A stretch of DNA of 64,000 bases from Zavarzinia aquatilis (lineage in GTDB: Bacteria; Pseudomonadota; Alphaproteobacteria; Zavarziniales; Zavarziniaceae): positions 62,001-126,000 of the forward strand of contig NZ_QGLE01000010.1 in assembly GCF_003173035.1 (NCBI RefSeq). Direction: 5' to 3'. The stretch's first letter is position 1. Every line of letters starts with the position of its first letter. The translations under genes and the position numbers were made by a program. Positions 34,313 through 43,560 of the stretch are shown here, one piece after another. The notes beneath the pieces were generated by a model. It made no database searches, was not told the DNA's origin, and worked only from the letters and a program-made list of their open reading frames with translations.

Positions 34313-35656
34313 TCACGCCTTCGCGGGAAGATAGATGGTGAAGACCGTGCCGACGCCCACCGTCGAGTCGATGGTCAGGGCGCCCCGATGGCGGTTGACG
34401 ATATGCTTGACGATGGCGAGGCCGAGGCCCGTGCCGCCGAGATCCCGGCTGCGCGCCGCGTCGACCCGGTAAAAACGCTCGGTCAGGCGCGGCAGATGCT
34501 CGCGCGCGATGCCCGGCCCCTGGTCGGTGATCGCGATCGAGACCGGGCGGGAATCGCCGGTCCAGCCCGAGCGCGCGGGCACATGGTCGATCAGCCGCGC
34601 CTCGACCCGCACCATGCCGCCCTGCTTGCCGTATTTGATCGCATTGTCGATCAGATTGGTGAAGACCTGTTCCAGCTCGCCTTCGTCACCGACCACGGCG
34701 GGCAACCCGTCCGGCAGCACGATGTCGACCTTGCAGTTCTTGGCCTGGGCGCGGAATTCCAGCGACTGGACCACGCGCCTGAGCACGATCCCCAGACTGA
34801 CCGGATCGTCCGGCGGGGTGTGTTCGGTCAACTCGACCCGCGACAGCGACAGAAGATCGCCGACCAGCCGGGTCATGCGCTCGACCTGCGCCGCCATGGT
34901 GGTCAGGAAGCGGGCGCGGGCCACCGGATCGTCCTTGGCGGGGCCGAGCAGGGTTTCGATATAGCCGCCGAGGGCGGCGAGGGGCGTGCGGATTTCGTGG
35001 CTGGCGTTGGCGACGAAATCGGCGCGCATCCGCTCCACCCGCTTCGACTGGGTATGATCGCGAAACACCAGCGCGGCGACGATGCCACCAGCCAGCGGCT
35101 TCTCGAAGGCGGCGATGCTGCAATTGAGTTCGCGCGCCACGGGGACCGGCAGGGAAAGCTCGATTTCCGCCCTTTCCTCTTCGCCGTCGATCACGGCATC
35201 GACCGATTCCAGCACCTCGGGATGACGCAGCACGGCCGCCAGCGGCCGCCCGGGCGCGGCATCGCCGAACAGGCCGCGCGCCGCCCGGTTGATCAGCCGG
35301 ATGCCGTGATCGCGGTCGATCAGGATCAGCGGATCGGGCAGAAGATCGAGCACGGCCCGGTGCCCGCGTTCCGCCTCGGCCTTTTCCTTGCGCAGGTTCG
35401 TCACCTGCGCCGAGAGCCGGGCGACGGCCTCCCCGGCCTCCTCGATCTCGGCGGTGACGACGGTTTCCACCGTGACACGCCGTTGCCGGCGGATCATTTG
35501 CGCGATGACGGCCGCAACCAGCGCGATGGCGAAAATGCCGAGGCCCGCGCCGCCGGCGCCGAGTTGGCCACCGGCCGTCAGCAGCGCCAGGGCGACAAGC
35601 CCCGGCGCCGCGAGACGAAGCGCCATGACGATGAACCCCGAATCCACTTTGCCCAT
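34313..35656 (-). CDS. phoR: Phosphate regulon sensor histidine kinase PhoR
   Basis: A 447-residue membrane kinase. Two closely spaced N-terminal helices (about 12-55) have almost no periplasmic loop, as in PhoR. A coiled linker (66-98) leads to a PAS domain (about 100-195), HisKA with His220 (NASHEIRTPLAALGGYIETL), and HATPase_c with NLIDNAIKYG, DQGPGIA and GTGLGLAIVKHIV. It phosphorylates PhoB at low phosphate, with signal from Pst/PhoU. ATG 35626 is an alternative start. It is the first gene of the pho cluster; the gap of 96 bases to pstS2 carries a candidate Pho box. Confidence 0.93.
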   Translation of the reverse strand: MGKVDSGFIVMALRLAAPGLVALALLTAGGQLGAGGAGLGIFAIALVAAVIAQMIRRQRRVTVETVVTAEIEEAGEAVARLSAQVTNLRKEKAEAERGHRAVLDLLPDPLILIDRDHGIRLINRAARGLFGDAAPGRPLAAVLRHPEVLESVDAVIDGEEERAEIELSLPVPVARELNCSIAAFEKPLAGGIVAALVFRDHTQSKRVERMRADFVANASHEIRTPLAALGGYIETLLGPAKDDPVARARFLTTMAAQVERMTRLVGDLLSLSRVELTEHTPPDDPVSLGIVLRRVVQSLEFRAQAKNCKVDIVLPDGLPAVVGDEGELEQVFTNLIDNAIKYGKQGGMVRVEARLIDHVPARSGWTGDSRPVSIAITDQGPGIAREHLPRLTERFYRVDAARSRDLGGTGLGLAIVKHIVNRHRGALTIDSTVGVGTVFTIYLPAKA

Positions 35657-35681
35657 CGTCGCTCCGGAACCGATTCGGTCC

Positions 35682-37943
35682 CTAGCGTGCCATATAGGCG
35701 GTCAGGGCCGAAAGGTTCACGAGGTCCGACACCGCGGTGCCGAGGGGCACGATCTGGATCGGCTGCGACATGCCGACCAGCAGCGGCCCGATCACCGTGG
35801 CGCCGCCCAGTTCCTTCAGGATCTTGGCGACCGTGATGGAGGTCGAGAGCGAGGGCATGACCAGCACATTCGCCGGCTCGGTCAGGCGCATGAAGGGATA
35901 GAGGCCCATCAGCTGCCGGTTCAGGGCAACATCGGCCATCATTTCGCCGTCATATTCGAAATCGGTCTCCTGCTGGTCGAGCAGGGCGACCGCCTCGCGC
36001 ACCGTCGTCGACGAGGTGCGCGGCCGGTTGCCGAAGTTGGAATAGGACAGGAAGGCGACCCGGGGCTCGTGGCCGAGGCGGCGCACGACGTCCGCCGACT
36101 GGCGGGCGATGTCGGCGAGGGCCTGCGGCGTCGGCTGTTCGTCGACCGCGGTATCGGCGAGATAGATCGTGCGGCCCTTGGCCAGCACCACGGACAGACC
36201 GAAGATGCGGCTGCCCGGCACCGGATCGACCACCTTGCGCACATCCTCGAGCGAGGCGGCATAGGAGCGGGTGAGGCCCGTCACCATGGCGTCCGCATCG
36301 CCATTCGCCACCATGCAGGCGGCGAAGATGTTGCGGTCGTTGTTCACCAGACGCTGGCAGTCGCGATACAGCTGGCCCCGGCGTTGCAGCCGGGCATAGA
36401 GGAAGTCGCTGTAGCGCGTGGTATGGGTCGAGTTGCGGGCGTTGTGGATTTCGAGCCCCGCCTCGGTATCGAGGCCCATGTCCTCGATGGTCTGGCGGAT
36501 GCGCTCTTCCCGGCCGACCAGGACCGGCGTGCCATAGCCCGAATTGCGGAAGGCGAGGGCGGCGCGGATGGTCTTTTCCTCCTCGCCCTCGGCGAAGACG
36601 ACGCGCTTCGGCGTCGCGCGCACCTCGTCGAAGACCCGCTGGAACAGCCCGACCGCCGGATCGAGACGGGCGGACAGCTCGTCGCGATAAACCTTCATGT
36701 CGATGATCGGCCGGCGGGCGACCCCCGTGTCCATCGCCGCCTTGGCGACGGCGGGCGGGATGTGGCTGATCAGGCGGGGATCGAAGGGCACCGGGATGAT
36801 GTATTTGGCGCCATATTGCGGCCGGCTGCCGGCATAGGCCGCCGCGACCTCGTCCGGCACGTCTTCCCGGGCGAGATTGGCGATGGCATGGGCCGCCGCC
36901 AGTTTCATCTCGTCATTGATGGTCCGGGCACGGACATCGAGCGCGCCGCGGAAGATATAGGGAAAGCCGAGGACGTTGTTCACCTGGTTCGGATAGTCCG
37001 AGCGGCCGGTCGCGACGATGGCGTCGGAGCGGACGGCCTCGACCTCTTCCGGGGTGATTTCCGGGTCCGGGTTGGCCATGGCGAAAATGACCGGCTGGGG
37101 CGCCATGGCGGCGACCATCTCGCGCGTCACCGCGCCCTTGACCGAAAGGCCGAGGAAGACGTCGGCGCCCTGCATCGCATCCTCGAGGCTGCGCTTGTCG
37201 GTGACGACGGCGTGGGCCGACTTCCACTGGTTCATGCCCTCGGTGCGGCCCTGATAGATGACACCCTTGGAATCGCACAGGATCGCGTTCTCATGCGGCA
37301 GGCCAAGGCGCTTGATCAGCTCGATGCAGGCGATGGAGGCGGCGCCGGCGCCATTGACCACGACCCTGATGTCCTTGATCGACTTGCCGGTGAGGTCGAG
37401 GGCATTGATCAGGCCGGCGGCGGCGATGATCGCCGTGCCGTGCTGGTCGTCGTGGAACACCGGAATGTCCATCATCTCGCGCAGCCGGCTTTCGATGACG
37501 AAGCATTCGGGCGCCTTGATGTCCTCGAGATTGATGCCGCCGAAGCTGGGGCCGAGGTAGCGGACGGAATTGATGAATTCCTCCACGTCCTCGGTATCGA
37601 CCTCGAGGTCGATCGAATCGACATCGGCGAAACGCTTGAACAGCACCGCCTTGCCTTCCATCACCGGCTTCGACGCGAGCGCGCCGAGGTTGCCGAGACC
37701 GAGAATCGCCGTACCGTTGGAAATCACCGCGACCAGATTGCCCTTCGACGTGTAGTCATAGGCGGTGCTGGCGTCGGCGGCGATGGCATGGACCGGAATG
37801 GCGACGCCCGGCGAATAGGCGAGGCTGAGGTCGCGCTGCGTCGCCATCGGCTTGGTCGCCACGATCTCGAGTTTGCCCGGCCGGCCCTGGCTGTGAAACA
37901 GCAGGGCTTCCTGTTCCGAGACGACGGTGCGCTTGGTGCTCAT
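35682..37943 (-). CDS. maeB: NADP-dependent malic enzyme with phosphotransacetylase domain
   Basis: Oxidatively decarboxylates malate to pyruvate with NADP. The 753-residue product has the malic domain (about 15-155, [11 protein letters not shown]), the NAD-binding domain (160-400, [11 protein letters not shown] and [16 protein letters not shown]) and a C-terminal phosphotransacetylase-like domain (about 430-750), which in MaeB proteins is regulatory and binds acetyl-CoA rather than acting as a transacetylase. ATG 37943 has an AGGA ribosome-binding site and is preferred to 37955. The gene is just upstream of phoR on the same strand, 25 bases away, but belongs by synteny to the mutS side. Confidence 0.95.
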   Translation of the reverse strand: MSTKRTVVSEQEALLFHSQGRPGKLEIVATKPMATQRDLSLAYSPGVAIPVHAIAADASTAYDYTSKGNLVAVISNGTAILGLGNLGALASKPVMEGKAVLFKRFADVDSIDLEVDTEDVEEFINSVRYLGPSFGGINLEDIKAPECFVIESRLREMMDIPVFHDDQHGTAIIAAAGLINALDLTGKSIKDIRVVVNGAGAASIACIELIKRLGLPHENAILCDSKGVIYQGRTEGMNQWKSAHAVVTDKRSLEDAMQGADVFLGLSVKGAVTREMVAAMAPQPVIFAMANPDPEITPEEVEAVRSDAIVATGRSDYPNQVNNVLGFPYIFRGALDVRARTINDEMKLAAAHAIANLAREDVPDEVAAAYAGSRPQYGAKYIIPVPFDPRLISHIPPAVAKAAMDTGVARRPIIDMKVYRDELSARLDPAVGLFQRVFDEVRATPKRVVFAEGEEEKTIRAALAFRNSGYGTPVLVGREERIRQTIEDMGLDTEAGLEIHNARNSTHTTRYSDFLYARLQRRGQLYRDCQRLVNNDRNIFAACMVANGDADAMVTGLTRSYAASLEDVRKVVDPVPGSRIFGLSVVLAKGRTIYLADTAVDEQPTPQALADIARQSADVVRRLGHEPRVAFLSYSNFGNRPRTSSTTVREAVALLDQQETDFEYDGEMMADVALNRQLMGLYPFMRLTEPANVLVMPSLSTSITVAKILKELGGATVIGPLLVGMSQPIQIVPLGTAVSDLVNLSALTAYMAR

Positions 37944-38075
37944 GGTCCTGTCCAATCGGGCGCGCTCTGCGCCCTGCTCCCACTATGTGACGATTGCGGC
38001 GGATGCCGGAGGGAGCGGACTATCCTACCCTTTCCATTTATTGTCCAGTAAAGCCTAAAAACTTTTCGTTTCTTC

Positions 38076-39239
38076 TCAATGACGGTGCAGAAATATCCAC
38101 ACGGCACCGCCCGCCACAAGTCCCCAGAAGGCGGAACCGATACCGCCGAAGCTCATGCCCGAGGCGGTGACGAGGAAGGTGATCAGCGCCGCCTCCCGCT
38201 CGTTCGGGGCCGACAGGGCGGCATTGAGGGCATTGCCGAAGGCGCCGATCAGGGCGAGGCCGGCCACCGCCTGAATGAGCACCGGCGGCGCCGCGGCGGC
38301 GACGAGGGCCGCCAGTGTCGCCACCATGCCGATGACGACATAGCCAAGGCCCGCCACCACCGCCGCCAGCCAGCGCCGGCCGGGATCGCGCGCCGCCTCC
38401 GGCCCGGCGCAGAGCGCGGCGGTGATCGCGGCGAGGTTGACCGCGTGGCCGCCAAAGGGCGCCGTCAGCGCGGAAACCAGCCCGGTCGAGACGAAAAGCG
38501 GCCCGGGCGCCGGGCGATAGCCATTCGATTGCAGCACGGCGAGACCGGGCACGTTCTGCGACGCCATGGTGACCAGGAACAGCGGCAGGGCGATGCCGAT
38601 CGTGGCCTGCAGGTCGAAGACCGGCAGGGTGAATTCGAGATGCGGGGCGAGCGCCGCCCCGGGTGCGAGACTGTGCGCCGCGCCGCCGTCGATGGCGACG
38701 GCGATCACCGTGACCAGCAGGGCGACCGGCACCGCCCACAGGCGCCGGATACGCATCATGACGAGCCAGGCCACGACGATGGGCAGGGCCAGCAGCGGCA
38801 GCGCCGCCACCGCCTTGAAGGGTGCGAGACACAGACCAAGCAGCACGCCCGCCAGCATGGCCCCGGCGATGGTCGGCGGGATGGCCGAGACCAGCCGCCC
38901 CAGCGGCCGCCACAGGCCAGCGACGACGACGAGAAGTCCGGCGATCATGAAGGCGCCGACCGCGACCGGAAAGCCTCCCGCCGGCACCGCCGTCGCCGCC
39001 AGCAGCGCCGCGCCTGGCGTCGACCAGGCGATGCTGACCGGCAGGCGCAGGCGGAAACTGAGCCCCGCGCCCAGCAACCCCATGGCGAGACAGAGCGCGA
39101 GCAGGCCCGAGGCCGCCTGGCCGGGACTGGCACCCATGGCGCGCAGGCCTTCCAGCACCACGGCGAAGGACGAGGCGAAACCGACCACCGCCGCCATCAG
39201 CCCCGCCGTCACCGGCTGCACCCAGTCCTGCCTGTCCAT
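38076..39239 (-). CDS. benE: Benzoate/H+ symporter BenE family transporter
   Basis: A 387-residue inner-membrane protein with about 12 helices and the BenE pattern: GLMAAVVGFASSFAVVLEGL at the N-terminus in part, SIAWSTPGAALLA, and GGHAVNLAAITAA in the second half. BenE carriers import benzoate or related aromatics with protons, but no benzoate-degradation genes are in the window, so the substrate is open. ATG 39239 follows GAGGG; the frame continues upstream only through a repeat element. It is divergent from a GntR/FCD regulator, which is its likely controller. Confidence 0.88.
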   Translation of the reverse strand: MDRQDWVQPVTAGLMAAVVGFASSFAVVLEGLRAMGASPGQAASGLLALCLAMGLLGAGLSFRLRLPVSIAWSTPGAALLAATAVPAGGFPVAVGAFMIAGLLVVVAGLWRPLGRLVSAIPPTIAGAMLAGVLLGLCLAPFKAVAALPLLALPIVVAWLVMMRIRRLWAVPVALLVTVIAVAIDGGAAHSLAPGAALAPHLEFTLPVFDLQATIGIALPLFLVTMASQNVPGLAVLQSNGYRPAPGPLFVSTGLVSALTAPFGGHAVNLAAITAALCAGPEAARDPGRRWLAAVVAGLGYVVIGMVATLAALVAAAAPPVLIQAVAGLALIGAFGNALNAALSAPNEREAALITFLVTASGMSFGGIGSAFWGLVAGGAVWIFLHRH

Positions 39240-39256
39240 GACTTGCCCTCGGCTCT

Positions 39257-39400
39257 GCGTCACCCCGGCGAAGGCCGGGGTCTCGCGACAAGAAGGCACC
39301 GCGCCCCCCGACCGCGTCACCCCGGCGAAGGCCGCGGTCTCGTGACGAGAAGGCACCGGGCCTCACCGTCCGGAGATGCCGGCCTTCGCCGGCATGACGA
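39257..39400. repeat. Dispersed palindromic repeat, copy B, with tandem duplication
   Basis: A 57-bp unit beginning GCGTCACCCCGGCGAAGGCC occurs at 39257 and again at 39314, nearly identical. It is closed by the inverted end GATGCCGGCCTTCGCCGGC (from 39375). The ends and core match copies at 9357 and 52016. It sits in the benE-gntR divergent region, between the benE start and the operator. Confidence 0.75.
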
Positions 39401-39447
39401 GGAAAGGGCGGGCGTCGCGCCTCCCGTCTCCCCTCCTCCTCTAGCAA

Positions 39448-39461
39448 GATTGGATCCAATC
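39448..39461. promoter_or_regulatory. Perfect 14-bp palindrome, likely GntR/FCD operator
   Basis: GATTGGATCCAATC is a perfect palindrome, 46 bases before the regulator ATG and in the divergent region with benE. FCD-subfamily GntR proteins bind short symmetrical sites of this kind. Confidence 0.6.
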
Positions 39462-39506
39462 GACAATCGCCTTGATTCGCATCCAGCCGCGTGCTGTCCT
39501 GCCCGC

Positions 39507-40175
39507 ATGGATATCGCCGACCTGATCGCCCGCGACCGCCCGCGCTTTCGCACCGCCACCGCTTTCGTCGAATCGGTGCTGCGCGAGGCGATCCTGAGCG
39601 GCGCCCTGCCCGGCGGCACGCCGCTGCGGCAGGAAGAACTGGCGGCCGGTTTCGCCGTCTCGCGGATGCCGGTGCGCGAGGCGCTGCGCCAGCTGGAGGC
39701 GCAGGCCCTGGTGGATTTCACCCCGCACAAGGGCGCCGTGGTCACCGACATCTCGGCACAGGACGCGGCCGACAATTACGCCATCCGCGCCGCGCTGGAG
39801 CCGGCGGCCCTGCGCCTGTCGGTGCCGCATCTGACGCACGAGGATTTCGACCGGGCGGAGGCCCTGATCGCCGAAATGGACGCGGAAGGCGACCTTGCCC
39901 GCCTCGGCGAATTGAACCGGCGCTTCCATCTGACGCTTTATGCCAGGGCCGGGCGGCCCCGGTTGCTCGCCCTCGTCGAGCAGCATCTGGCCGCCGCCGA
40001 CCGTTACCTGCGCTTCCATTTCGCCGCCCTCGGCCGCGATCACATGGCGCAGGACGAACACGCCGCCCTGCTGGCCGCCGCCCGCGCGGGCGATGCCGAA
40101 GGCGCGGCCCGCATCGCGCAGGCCCATGTCGAGACCGCCGCCCGCAACATCGAAGCCTTCTTCGCCCGGCGGTAG
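39507..40175 (+). CDS. GntR-family regulator (FCD subfamily)
   Basis: A 222-residue regulator with an N-terminal winged helix-turn-helix (about 15-75: LREAILSGALPGGTPLRQEE in part, SRMPVREALRQLEAQALVDF in part) and a C-terminal all-helical FCD effector domain (about 85-215) with the conserved metal-site residues Asp in ELNRRFHLTLYA context, His in HMAQDEHAALLAA and later His in QAHVETAARNI. It is divergent from benE and has a palindrome just upstream, so it probably represses benE and itself. The effector is unknown. Confidence 0.9.
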   Translation: MDIADLIARDRPRFRTATAFVESVLREAILSGALPGGTPLRQEELAAGFAVSRMPVREALRQLEAQALVDFTPHKGAVVTDISAQDAADNYAIRAALEPAALRLSVPHLTHEDFDRAEALIAEMDAEGDLARLGELNRRFHLTLYARAGRPRLLALVEQHLAAADRYLRFHFAALGRDHMAQDEHAALLAAARAGDAEGAARIAQAHVETAARNIEAFFARR

Positions 40176-40190
40176 GCAGCAGTCGCATCT

Positions 40191-40209
40191 GGTAGTAAGA
40201 TTTGCTACC
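40191..40209 (+). promoter_or_regulatory. Inverted repeat upstream of parDE
   Basis: GGTAGTAA (40191-40198) faces TTGCTACC (40202-40209) across three bases with one mismatch. It lies 20 bases before the parD ATG and is a likely ParD operator. Confidence 0.5.
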
Positions 40210-40228
40210 CAATGCGAGGGGTGTACCC

Positions 40229-40507
40229 ATGGCCGACATCCAGAAGATCAGCATCGCCGTCACCGCCGAGCAACTGGCCCAGATGAAATCTGCCGTGGAG
40301 TCCGGCCAATATGCGACGATCAGCGAAATCGTCCGGGAAGCGCTGCGCGACTGGCAATACGGGCGGGAGCGGCATCTGGCCGATATCGCCCGGCTGCGCG
40401 AGCTGATCGACGAAGGCGAGGCAAGCGGACCCGCGGTCCCCTTCGACGGCGACAGAATCCTCGATGAAATGATCGCGGAAACGAGTAGGCGCAAGGCCCG
40501 CGCCTGA
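40229..40507 (+). CDS. parD: ParD-like antitoxin (type II toxin-antitoxin)
   Basis: A 92-residue protein. The N-terminal ribbon-helix-helix contains [37 protein letters not shown] (read in parts), the canonical ParD/CC2985 pattern. The C-terminal half is the charged toxin-binding tail. It neutralises ParE and represses the operon. ATG 40229 has GAGGGG upstream. Two bases separate its stop from the parE ATG. Confidence 0.92.
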   Translation: MADIQKISIAVTAEQLAQMKSAVESGQYATISEIVREALRDWQYGRERHLADIARLRELIDEGEASGPAVPFDGDRILDEMIAETSRRKARA

Positions 40508-40509
40508 CC

Positions 40510-40815
40510 ATGGCGGCTGTCGTCATCCGGCCCCGGGCGGAAAGCGACCTGCGGTCGATCTGGCGTTTCATCGCCGCCGACAACCCCGTCGCCGCGACCG
40601 CCGTCTATCAAACCTTGCGACGACGGATCGACAGTCTCGGCGACATTCCCCGCCTCGGCCCCCGGCGCGACGATGTGAAGCCCGGCTACCGCTGTCTGGT
40701 CGAGGGGGCTTACCTCATCCTCTATCGCCTCGCGCCCGATGGCGAGGGGCCGGTCGAGGTGGTGGAGATCGTCCGCGTGATCGACGGGCGGCGCCATCTT
40801 TCCCGTTTGGTTTGA
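40510..40815 (+). CDS. parE: ParE/RelE-superfamily toxin
   Basis: A 101-residue ParE-type toxin: [18 protein letters not shown] at the N-terminus, the central [25 protein letters not shown] segment (in parts), and the C-terminal [19 protein letters not shown] strand. ParE proteins inhibit DNA gyrase. Encoded directly after parD. Its stop lies 27 bases before mutS, so the toxin-antitoxin unit may be read through into mutS. Confidence 0.92.
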   Translation: MAAVVIRPRAESDLRSIWRFIAADNPVAATAVYQTLRRRIDSLGDIPRLGPRRDDVKPGYRCLVEGAYLILYRLAPDGEGPVEVVEIVRVIDGRRHLSRLV

Positions 40816-40841
40816 GCGGGCCGCCGCTTAAGTTACCCGCC

Positions 40842-43556
40842 ATGTCGAGCGAGATTGACCCCAGCGATTCCGAAGCCGTGAATGCCCCGGACCTGTCCGG
40901 CGCGACCCCGATGATGCAGCAATATCTGGGCATCAAGGCGGCCCATCCGGGTTGCCTGCTGTTCTATCGCATGGGCGATTTCTATGAATTGTTCTTCGAG
41001 GACGCGGAAGCGGCCTCGGCCGCCCTCGACATCACCCTGACCAAAAGGGGCAAGCATCTTGGCCAGGATATCGCCATGTGCGGCGTGCCGGTCCATGCCG
41101 CCGACGCCTATCTGTCGCGCCTGATCCGGAAAGGCTTCAAGGTCGCGATCTGCGAACAGGCGGAAGACCCGGCGGAAGCAAAGAAGCGCGCCGGCAAGAC
41201 CCTGGTCCGGCGCGAGGTGATCCGTATCGTCACCCCCGGCACATTGACCGAGGAGACGCTGCTCGACGCGCGCTCGAACAATCTGCTCGCCGCCCTCGGC
41301 GGGGCGGAGGGCCGCCTCGCCCTTGCCTTCGCCGATGTCTCGACCGGACTGTTCGAGGTCGTCGCCGTCGCCCCGGGCCAGCTGGGCGCCGAACTCGCCC
41401 GCATCGCGCCCGGCGAATTGCTGGTCTCGGACCGGCGGCTGGACGAACCTGCCCTGCTCGCCCTCGACGGCGCTTTCGACGACCGCCTGACCCCCCTGCC
41501 TGCCGCCCGTTTCGATTCCGGCGCGGCCGAGCGGCGCCTGCGCGAAGTCTTCGGCGTCGGCACGCTGGACGGTTTCGGCGCCTTCTCCCGCGCCGAACTC
41601 TCCGCCCTCGGCGCCGTCCTCGCCTATGTCGAGCTGACCCAGAAGGGCCGCCTCGCCCGGCTGCGCCCACCCCGGCGCCTCGCTGGCGGAGCGAGCATGG
41701 CGATCGACGCCGCGACAAGGCGCAGCCTCGAGCTGATCCAGGGCCCGGACGGCGGCCGGAGCGGCAGCCTGCTTGCCCTCATGGACGAGACGGTGACCGG
41801 CGCCGGCGCCCGCCTGCTGAAGCAATATCTCTCGGCGCCGCTGACCGAGGTCGCGGCCATCGAACGCCGGCTGGACATGGTCGGCCACCTGCTGAACCAG
41901 GGGGAATTGCGCCGGCAGTTGCGCGCCCTGCTGCGCCGGGTGCCCGATCTCGAGCGGGCGCTGGCCCGGCTGGCGCTCGGTCGGGGCGGCCCCCGCGATC
42001 TCGCCGCCATCGGTCAGGGCCTCGCCCTGCTGCCCGATGTCGCCCGCCTGTTCGGCCAGGCCGATCTGTCGCCCCCGCCGGAAGGCCTCGCCGCGGCACT
42101 GGCCCGTTTCGGCGATCAGGGCGAACTCGCGCGCCGCCTGACCGAGGCGCTGGTGGCGGAGCCCCCTGCCCTCGCCCGCGACGGCGGTTTCGTCGCCGCT
42201 GGCTGGTCCGCCGCCCTCGACGAGGAACGGGCGCTGCGCGACGAGGGCCGCCGCCTCGTCGCCGCCCTTGAAGGCCGGTTGCGCGCCGATACCGGGATTT
42301 CGATCCTGAAGGTCCGCCACAACAATGTGCTCGGCTATCATATCGAGGTGACGCCGCTGCACGCCGACAAGCTGGCGACCGACAGCCGCTTCATCCATCG
42401 CCAGACCCTGGGCAGCGCCGTCCGCTTCTCGACCGTCGAACTGAGCGAACTCGCCGACCGCATCGCCCGGGCGGGCGACAAGGCCATCGCCCTCGAGGTG
42501 CAGATTTTCGACGGGTTCGTCGCCGAGGTGCTGGGCGCGGCCGAGGCCATCGCCGATGCCGCCCTCGGCCTCGCCGAGATCGACTGCGCCGCCGGCCTTG
42601 CCGAGCTGGCGGAAAGGCGCCGCTACACCCGGCCGGTGCTGGAAGACGGCACCGCCTTCCGCATCGAGGGCGGGCGCCACCCGGTGGTCGAGGCCGGCTT
42701 CGGCGCCGGGCGCGAGGGCGATTTCGTCGCCAACGATTGCGATCTTGGCCCCGGCAACCGGCTGTGGCTGCTGACCGGCCCGAACATGGCCGGCAAATCG
42801 ACCTTCCTGCGCCAGAACGCGCTGATCGCGGTGATGGCCCAATGCGGCAGTTTCGTGCCGGCGGCGCAGGCCGAGATCGGCATCGTCGACCGGCTGTTCA
42901 GCCGCGTCGGCGCCGCCGACGACCTGGCGCGCGGGCGCTCCACCTTCATGGTCGAGATGGTCGAGGCGGCGGCGATCCTCAATCAGGCGACGCCGCGCAG
43001 CCTCGTCATCCTCGACGAGCTGGGCCGGGGCACCGCGACCTATGACGGCCTCTCCATCGCCTGGGCCGCGATCGAGCATCTGCACGAGGTGAACCGCGCC
43101 CGCGCCCTCTTCGCCACCCATTATCACGAGCTGACCGCCCTCGCCGAGAAACTGCCCGAAGTCGCGGCCCATACGGTGAAAGTGCGGGAATGGAAGGGCG
43201 AGGTCGTCTTTCTGCACGAGGTGGTGCGCGGCACCGCCGACCGCTCCTATGGCATCCAGGTGGCGAAACTGGCCGGCCTGCCGCCCGCCGTCATCGCCCG
43301 GGCGGAAGACGTGCTGCACCGGCTGGAATCGGGCGGGGCGGGTAATGGCAGCGGGCGGCCCGACATGGCCGCCCTGGCCGACGACCTGCCGCTTTTCGCC
43401 GCCCTTGCCGCGCGGCCGAAACCGGCGGCGCAGGCCCCGGCCGATCCGGCCGCCGCCGCCCTCATGGACGCGGTGAAGGCGGTCGTGCCCGACGACCTGA
43501 CCCCGCGCGAGGCGCTGGACGCGCTTTACCGCCTGAAGGCGCTGCTCGGCGCCTGA
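40842..43556 (+). CDS. mutS: DNA mismatch repair protein MutS
   Basis: A 904-residue mismatch sensor. Domain I carries the mismatch-binding Phe-x-Glu as [11 protein letters not shown] (near residue 50). The connector, lever and clamp domains follow, and the ATPase domain has Walker [10 protein letters not shown] at 646-654, Walker [12 protein letters not shown] and the HYHELT motif. Full length for alphaproteobacteria. ATG 40842 gives a normal N-terminus; a TTG at 40812 is less likely. It heads the conserved mutS-glnD-murJ-trpS neighbourhood. mutL is not in the window. Confidence 0.97.
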   Translation: MSSEIDPSDSEAVNAPDLSGATPMMQQYLGIKAAHPGCLLFYRMGDFYELFFEDAEAASAALDITLTKRGKHLGQDIAMCGVPVHAADAYLSRLIRKGFKVAICEQAEDPAEAKKRAGKTLVRREVIRIVTPGTLTEETLLDARSNNLLAALGGAEGRLALAFADVSTGLFEVVAVAPGQLGAELARIAPGELLVSDRRLDEPALLALDGAFDDRLTPLPAARFDSGAAERRLREVFGVGTLDGFGAFSRAELSALGAVLAYVELTQKGRLARLRPPRRLAGGASMAIDAATRRSLELIQGPDGGRSGSLLALMDETVTGAGARLLKQYLSAPLTEVAAIERRLDMVGHLLNQGELRRQLRALLRRVPDLERALARLALGRGGPRDLAAIGQGLALLPDVARLFGQADLSPPPEGLAAALARFGDQGELARRLTEALVAEPPALARDGGFVAAGWSAALDEERALRDEGRRLVAALEGRLRADTGISILKVRHNNVLGYHIEVTPLHADKLATDSRFIHRQTLGSAVRFSTVELSELADRIARAGDKAIALEVQIFDGFVAEVLGAAEAIADAALGLAEIDCAAGLAELAERRRYTRPVLEDGTAFRIEGGRHPVVEAGFGAGREGDFVANDCDLGPGNRLWLLTGPNMAGKSTFLRQNALIAVMAQCGSFVPAAQAEIGIVDRLFSRVGAADDLARGRSTFMVEMVEAAAILNQATPRSLVILDELGRGTATYDGLSIAWAAIEHLHEVNRARALFATHYHELTALAEKLPEVAAHTVKVREWKGEVVFLHEVVRGTADRSYGIQVAKLAGLPPAVIARAEDVLHRLESGGAGNGSGRPDMAALADDLPLFAALAARPKPAAQAPADPAAAALMDAVKAVVPDDLTPREALDALYRLKALLGA

Positions 43557-43560
43557 GCCG

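Noticed and set aside
34298-35836. 512-codon plus-strand open frame opposite phoR
   Set aside because: phoR has full PAS, HisKA and HATPase motifs; the antisense frame has none.
35682-37943. Phosphotransacetylase enzyme activity in the maeB product
   Set aside because: In MaeB-type proteins the C-terminal domain is regulatory, and I cannot show catalytic competence from the sequence.
38076-39356. N-terminal extension of BenE containing two ETxAFAGVT motifs
   Set aside because: This is translation of the palindromic repeat element. The ATG at 39239 with a ribosome-binding site starts at the first membrane segment.
40833-43319. Very long minus-strand open frame opposite mutS
   Set aside because: GC-rich third positions of mutS remove stop codons in the antisense frame. 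MutS is complete and strongly supported.
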